NCBI GenBank assembly: GCA_038144955.1
Contig: JAYQOT010000071.1
Coordinates: 1-9,220 of the forward strand
Length of the DNA: 9,220 bases
Source: Ga0077527 sp038144955
GTDB taxonomy: Bacteria; Pseudomonadota; Gammaproteobacteria; Burkholderiales; SG8-41
Direction: 5' to 3'
Every line of letters begins with the position of its first letter. Position 1 is the first letter of the stretch. Positions 6,351 to 9,220 of this stretch are shown here, piece after piece. Under the pieces are notes generated by a model that was given only the letters and a program-made list of their open reading frames with translations, had not been told where the DNA came from and did not search any database. A program made the position numbers and the translations under genes.

Positions 6351-6362
6351 AGCCAGTAAAAT
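6334..6362 (+). promoter_or_regulatory. Sigma70-like promoter of tpiA
   Basis: TTGACC (6334-6339, 5 of 6) and TAAAAT (6357-6362, 5 of 6) are separated by exactly 17 nt. Transcription would begin near 6369, about 22 nt before the tpiA ATG. This is the best promoter match seen in the window. It probably drives tpiA and secG, and may read on into the tRNA and nuo genes. Confidence 0.8.
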
Positions 6363-6390
6363 TCGACGGTTTAGTCAAGGCCGACAGGAA

Positions 6391-7149
6391 ATGCGGGTCA
6401 AGATCGTTGCAGGTAACTGGAAGATGAACGGCAATCTGGCCGCCAACGATGCATTGCTCAAGGATTTACTGCCGGCACTGGCGGAAATTTCAGGCTTCGA
6501 GAGCGCGATTTGTCCCTCATTCGTTCATTTGTCTCAGGTGGGGCAGGCACTAAAGGGGTCCAGGGTCGCGCTGGGCGGTCAGGATGTCTGTCAGCATGCT
6601 GACGGTGCCTACACCGGTGGTGTTTCAGCGGCGATGTTGCGCGACATGGGCTGCAAATACGTGATTGTCGGACATTCCGAGCGGCGTACGCTGTTTGGAG
6701 AGACCGATGAGCTGGTTGCAGAGAAATTCGAAGTGGCGCGAAGGGCGGGGCTGGTGCCGGTGCTCTGTGTGGGCGAGAGTCTCAAAGAGCGCGAAGCCGG
6801 TACGACCGAGCGCGTAGTCGAAAGTCAGTTGCAGGCAGTTGTAAGGCGTTCGGGGGCGGGGGCGTTGCGCGAAGCGGTGATTGCCTATGAACCGGTATGG
6901 GCGATTGGTACCGGTAAAACCGCAACTCCGGACGAGGCGCAGGCGGTACACGCGTTTTTGCGCGGCGTGCTGGCAAAGTCGGATCGGAGTGTCGCAGCGG
7001 ATGTGCGCATCATCTATGGCGGTAGTGTGAAGGCAGCCAATGCTGCCGAGTTGTTTGCGATGCCGGATATCGATGGCGGCCTGATCGGCGGGGCATCACT
7101 GGTGGCCAAGGATTTTGCGGCGATCTGCCGTGCGGCGGTGCTGCATTAA
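6391..7149 (+). CDS. tpiA: Triosephosphate isomerase
   Basis: This 252-residue protein has the standard length for the enzyme interconverting dihydroxyacetone phosphate and glyceraldehyde 3-phosphate in glycolysis and gluconeogenesis (cytosolic dimer). Catalytic residues are all present: Asn9 and Lys11 in AGNWKMNG, His95 in VIVGHSERR, and Glu167 in AYEPVWAIGTGKTA, which includes the mobile loop 6. The phosphate-binding IIYGGSVKAAN and GGLIGGASL segments follow at the end. The start at 6391 places the conserved AGNWK at the expected distance. The Shine-Dalgarno AGGAA lies almost against the ATG, an unusually short spacing. secG follows after 20 bp, a neighbourhood common in proteobacteria. A strong promoter candidate lies just upstream. 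Confidence 0.98.
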   Translation: MRVKIVAGNWKMNGNLAANDALLKDLLPALAEISGFESAICPSFVHLSQVGQALKGSRVALGGQDVCQHADGAYTGGVSAAMLRDMGCKYVIVGHSERRTLFGETDELVAEKFEVARRAGLVPVLCVGESLKEREAGTTERVVESQLQAVVRRSGAGALREAVIAYEPVWAIGTGKTATPDEAQAVHAFLRGVLAKSDRSVAADVRIIYGGSVKAANAAELFAMPDIDGGLIGGASLVAKDFAAICRAAVLH

Positions 7150-7169
7150 CAGGATGAAAGATAGCTGAA

Positions 7170-7553
7170 ATGGAATTCGCGATATTGGTGGTACATGTCA
7201 TTGCGGCGCTGGGCATTATCGGCCTGGTGCTCATCCAGCACGGCAAGGGCGCCGACATGGGCGCGGCTTTCGGTGGCGGCGCCTCGGGCAGCCTTTTCGG
7301 CGCCTCGGGCTCATCGAATTTTCTCAGCCGCACCACGGCCATTCTTGCCGCCGTTTTCTTCGTGTCGAGCATCAGTCTGACCGTTGTTTCCTCGAAGAAA
7401 ACTGATCAGAAAGGCGTAATGGCCAAGCCGGTTGGTACCGCGCCGGCGTCATCCCTGCCGGCACAGATTCCCGTACCTCCGGCAAACACGCCGGCCTCGG
7501 AAGTGCCGGTGCCTGTACCCGGCGCCGCAAAAACGGGGGATGCGCCCAAATAG
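7170..7553 (+). CDS. secG: Protein translocase subunit SecG
   Basis: This 127-residue inner-membrane protein stimulates SecYEG-mediated protein export. There are two helices at about residues 3-22 and 55-74, with the conserved loop GKGADMGAAFGGGASGSLFGASGSSNFLSRTTA between them (GADMGAAFGGG is the hallmark). Residues 76-127 form a Pro/Ala/Val-rich tail without clear structure; such variable tails are usual in beta- and gammaproteobacterial SecG. It follows tpiA by 20 bp, with a GAAAGA-like ribosome site about 8 nt before the ATG. It precedes tRNA-Leu by about 60 bp without a clear terminator. Confidence 0.97.
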   Translation: MEFAILVVHVIAALGIIGLVLIQHGKGADMGAAFGGGASGSLFGASGSSNFLSRTTAILAAVFFVSSISLTVVSSKKTDQKGVMAKPVGTAPASSLPAQIPVPPANTPASEVPVPVPGAAKTGDAPK

Positions 7554-7612
7554 ACGGCACCCAGGGATGCCTTGCCCCTCACGGCGTCCTGTCAATGATT
7601 CAGAGATGTCTG

Positions 7613-7697
7613 GTCGACGTGGTGGAATTGGTAGACACGCCGTCTTGAGGGGGCGGTGGCGAAAGCCGTGAGAGTTCGAGTCTCTCCGTCGACACCA
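7613..7697 (+). tRNA. tRNA-Leu (anticodon GAG), CCA encoded
   Basis: 85 nt, the right length for a long-variable-arm leucine tRNA. The acceptor stem GTCGACG (7613-7619) pairs perfectly with CGTCGAC (7687-7693), followed by discriminator A and CCA (7695-7697). The anticodon stem CCGTC (7640-7644) pairs with GGCGG (7652-7656), including one G-T pair. The loop TTGAGGG gives anticodon GAG at 7647-7649, reading CUC and CUU. The variable arm GGC-GAAA-GCC and the T arm GAGAG-TTCGAGT-CTCTC are intact. It sits between secG and nuoA, a position often seen in betaproteobacteria. Confidence 0.98.
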
Positions 7698-7766
7698 GCA
7701 GTGAAATGTCGTGGCCGGCAGCATGGCCCCGGTGAAATTGGTTAATTTTGTGGAAAGTGGCGGCAG

Positions 7767-8135
7767 ATGCTGGAAGGTTATTTTCCGATTCTGATGTTCA
7801 TCGCCGTGGGCCTGGGCTTCGGCATTGCGCCCATAGTCTCCGGCTGGATCGTCAGCCGCCTGGTCGGGGTCCACAAGCCCGACGAGCAGAAACTGTCGCC
7901 TTATGAGTGCGGCTTTGAGGCCTTTGAGGATGCACGCATGCGCTTCGACGTGCGCTACTACCTCGTTGCCATCCTTTTCATCCTGTTCGATCTCGAGATC
8001 GCCTTCCTGTTTCCGTGGGCGATCGTCCTGCAGGAAATCGGCATGTTCGGCTTTATCTCGATGATGATCTTTCTTGCCATTCTGGTCGTGGGCTTCGCTT
8101 ATGAATGGAAGAAGGGCGCTCTAGAGTGGGAATGA
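7767..8135 (+). CDS. nuoA: NADH-quinone oxidoreductase subunit A
   Basis: This 122-residue membrane subunit belongs to respiratory complex I, in the arm where quinone is bound and proton pumping begins. There are three helices at about residues 5-29, 62-83 and 93-112. The conserved loop SPYECGFEAFEDARMRFDVRYY (44-65), with Cys48, and LFDLEIAFLFPWA (73-85) are diagnostic. GGAAAG at 7752-7757 may serve as ribosome site (9 nt spacing). It is the first gene of the nuo cluster, 69 bp after tRNA-Leu; nuoB follows after 7 bp. I see no convincing promoter or terminator in the tRNA-nuoA gap. Confidence 0.98.
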   Translation: MLEGYFPILMFIAVGLGFGIAPIVSGWIVSRLVGVHKPDEQKLSPYECGFEAFEDARMRFDVRYYLVAILFILFDLEIAFLFPWAIVLQEIGMFGFISMMIFLAILVVGFAYEWKKGALEWE

Positions 8136-8142
8136 GGTAATC

Positions 8143-8637
8143 ATGGGTGCCATCGAAACTATCAACGAAAACCTCAACGACAAGGGATTTATCACCACTT
8201 CGGTGGATGCCCTCGTCAACTGGACACGCACCGGCTCGCTGTGGCCGATGACTTTCGGCCTTGCCTGCTGCGCGGTGGAAATGATGCACGCCGGCGCATC
8301 CCGCTACGACCTCGATCGCTTCGGCATCGTGTTCCGCCCGAGCCCGCGCCAGTCCGACGTGATGATCGTTGCCGGCACGCTGTGCAACAAGATGGCGCCG
8401 GCTATGCGCAAGGTTTATGACCAGATGGCCGAGCCGCGCTGGGTGATCTCCATGGGGTCCTGCGCCAACGGCGGCGGTTACTACCACTACTCGTACTCGG
8501 TGGTGCGCGGCTGCGACCGCATCGTGCCGGTCGACATCTACGTGCCGGGTTGCCCGCCGACGGCGGAAGCGCTGCTCTACGGCATCATCCAGTTGCAGAA
8601 CAAGATCAAGCGTACCAACACCATCGCCCGTACATGA
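8143..8637 (+). CDS. nuoB: NADH-quinone oxidoreductase subunit B
   Basis: This 164-residue subunit carries iron-sulfur cluster N2, the last electron carrier before quinone in complex I. Its four ligands are all present: the adjacent Cys42-Cys43 in FGLACCAVEMM, Cys107 in MGSCANGGGYYHYSYSV, and Cys137 in YVPGCPPT. The central RPSPRQSDVMIVAGTLCNKMAPA region is the family signature. A GAGG ribosome site at 8134-8137 overlaps the nuoA stop, 5 nt before the ATG. The stop codon overlaps the nuoC start in ATGA, so translation of the two is probably coupled. Confidence 0.98.
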   Translation: MGAIETINENLNDKGFITTSVDALVNWTRTGSLWPMTFGLACCAVEMMHAGASRYDLDRFGIVFRPSPRQSDVMIVAGTLCNKMAPAMRKVYDQMAEPRWVISMGSCANGGGYYHYSYSVVRGCDRIVPVDIYVPGCPPTAEALLYGIIQLQNKIKRTNTIART

Positions 8638-9220
8638 CCACCCGACTCGAAAACCTGACCGCTGCGCTGCAGGCTGCGCTCGGCGACAAAATGGTCAGTG
8701 CCACCACGGCGCTGGGCGAAGTCACGGTGGTCGTCAAGGCTGAAGACCTGCTTGCGGCCTGCGCGATTTTGCGCGACGACCCCAGCCTCCGCTTCGAACA
8801 GCTGATCGACCTCTGCGGAGTCGATTACAGCGATCACGGCGAAGGCGCCTGGCGGGGGCAGCGTTTCGCGGTGGTTTACCACCTGCTCAGTGTCTCGCTG
8901 AACCAGCGCCTGCGCCTGCGCGTGTTTGCGCCGGACGACAACTTTCCGGTGCTGGCATCCGTGATCGGTGCGTGGTCCGCGGCGAACTGGTACGAACGCG
9001 AGGCCTTCGACCTCTACGGCATCATGTTCACCGGTCACCCCGACTTGCGCCGTCTGCTTACCGACTACGGTTTTGTCGGCCATCCCTTCCGCAAGGATTT
9101 TCCGCTCTCCGGCAACGTCGAGATGCGTTATGACCCCGACCAGAAGCGGGTCATCTACCAGCCGGTGACCATCGAGCCGCGGGTGATCACTCCGCGCATC
9201 GTACGCGAGGAGAACTACGC
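8634..9220 (+). CDS. nuoC: NADH-quinone oxidoreductase subunit C (partial, C-terminus off right edge)
   Basis: 195 complete codons are present, from the ATG overlapping the nuoB stop (ATGA) to the right edge with no stop. This is the 30-kDa peripheral-arm subunit of complex I, which packs against NuoB and NuoD. The signature NWYEREAFDLYGIMFTGHPDLRRLL (about 118-142) is complete, followed by YGFVGHPFRKDFPL. The tail VTIEPRVITPRIVREENY is typical of the last residues of NuoC, so only a few codons are probably missing. It is a stand-alone NuoC up to the edge; whether it is fused to NuoD cannot be excluded, but the ending argues against it. Confidence 0.97.
   Translation, partial: MTTRLENLTAALQAALGDKMVSATTALGEVTVVVKAEDLLAACAILRDDPSLRFEQLIDLCGVDYSDHGEGAWRGQRFAVVYHLLSVSLNQRLRLRVFAPDDNFPVLASVIGAWSAANWYEREAFDLYGIMFTGHPDLRRLLTDYGFVGHPFRKDFPLSGNVEMRYDPDQKRVIYQPVTIEPRVITPRIVREENY

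Noticed and set aside
5740..6378. 212-codon minus-strand frame opposite the methyltransferase
   Set aside because: Antisense to a protein with a clear SAM-binding motif; composition and sequence match no family I know.

Overview
The window looks like a chromosomal segment of a GC-rich betaproteobacterium. Two things point there: the gene order tpiA - secG - tRNA-Leu(GAG) - nuoA - nuoB - nuoC, which I know as a common betaproteobacterial arrangement, and a Bug/TctC-type periplasmic receptor, a family strongly expanded in that class. This placement is inferred from synteny and protein character, not from a search.

Left part (1-3830, minus strand): an apparent operon read right to left, tctC - tctB - tctA - aldehyde dehydrogenase. 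The first three genes encode a complete tripartite tricarboxylate transporter (TTT). The fourth, cut by the left edge, resembles CoA-acylating aldehyde dehydrogenases of the sulfoacetaldehyde dehydrogenase type. Together they suggest uptake and oxidation of a small organic acid, possibly an organosulfonate; the substrate is not proven. Between tctC and tctB there is an assembly scar: a poly-G/T stretch, ten Ns and a degraded second copy of the tctB 5' end. The scar breaks at the loop of a perfect 9-bp GC hairpin.

Middle (3831-4275): a 445-bp divergent intergenic region. It holds a LacI/GalR-type operator-like palindrome overlapping a weak candidate promoter for tctC, an AT-rich patch, and a weak extended -10 candidate for the rightward genes.

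Right part (4276-9220, plus strand): a bacterial homospermidine synthase (polyamine synthesis), a small class I SAM-dependent methyltransferase, then tpiA behind a good sigma70-like promoter whose -35 box lies in a 17-bp palindrome. Next come secG, tRNA-Leu(GAG), and the start of the complex I operon, nuoA, nuoB and nuoC (nuoC cut by the right edge). From tpiA rightward these are housekeeping functions: glycolysis, protein export, translation and respiration.

I see no CRISPR array, insertion sequence, phage gene or defence system, and nothing I would call a new biological system. The points most worth checking are the TTT/aldehyde dehydrogenase operon, its operator, the hairpin with its assembly scar, and the tpiA promoter palindrome.
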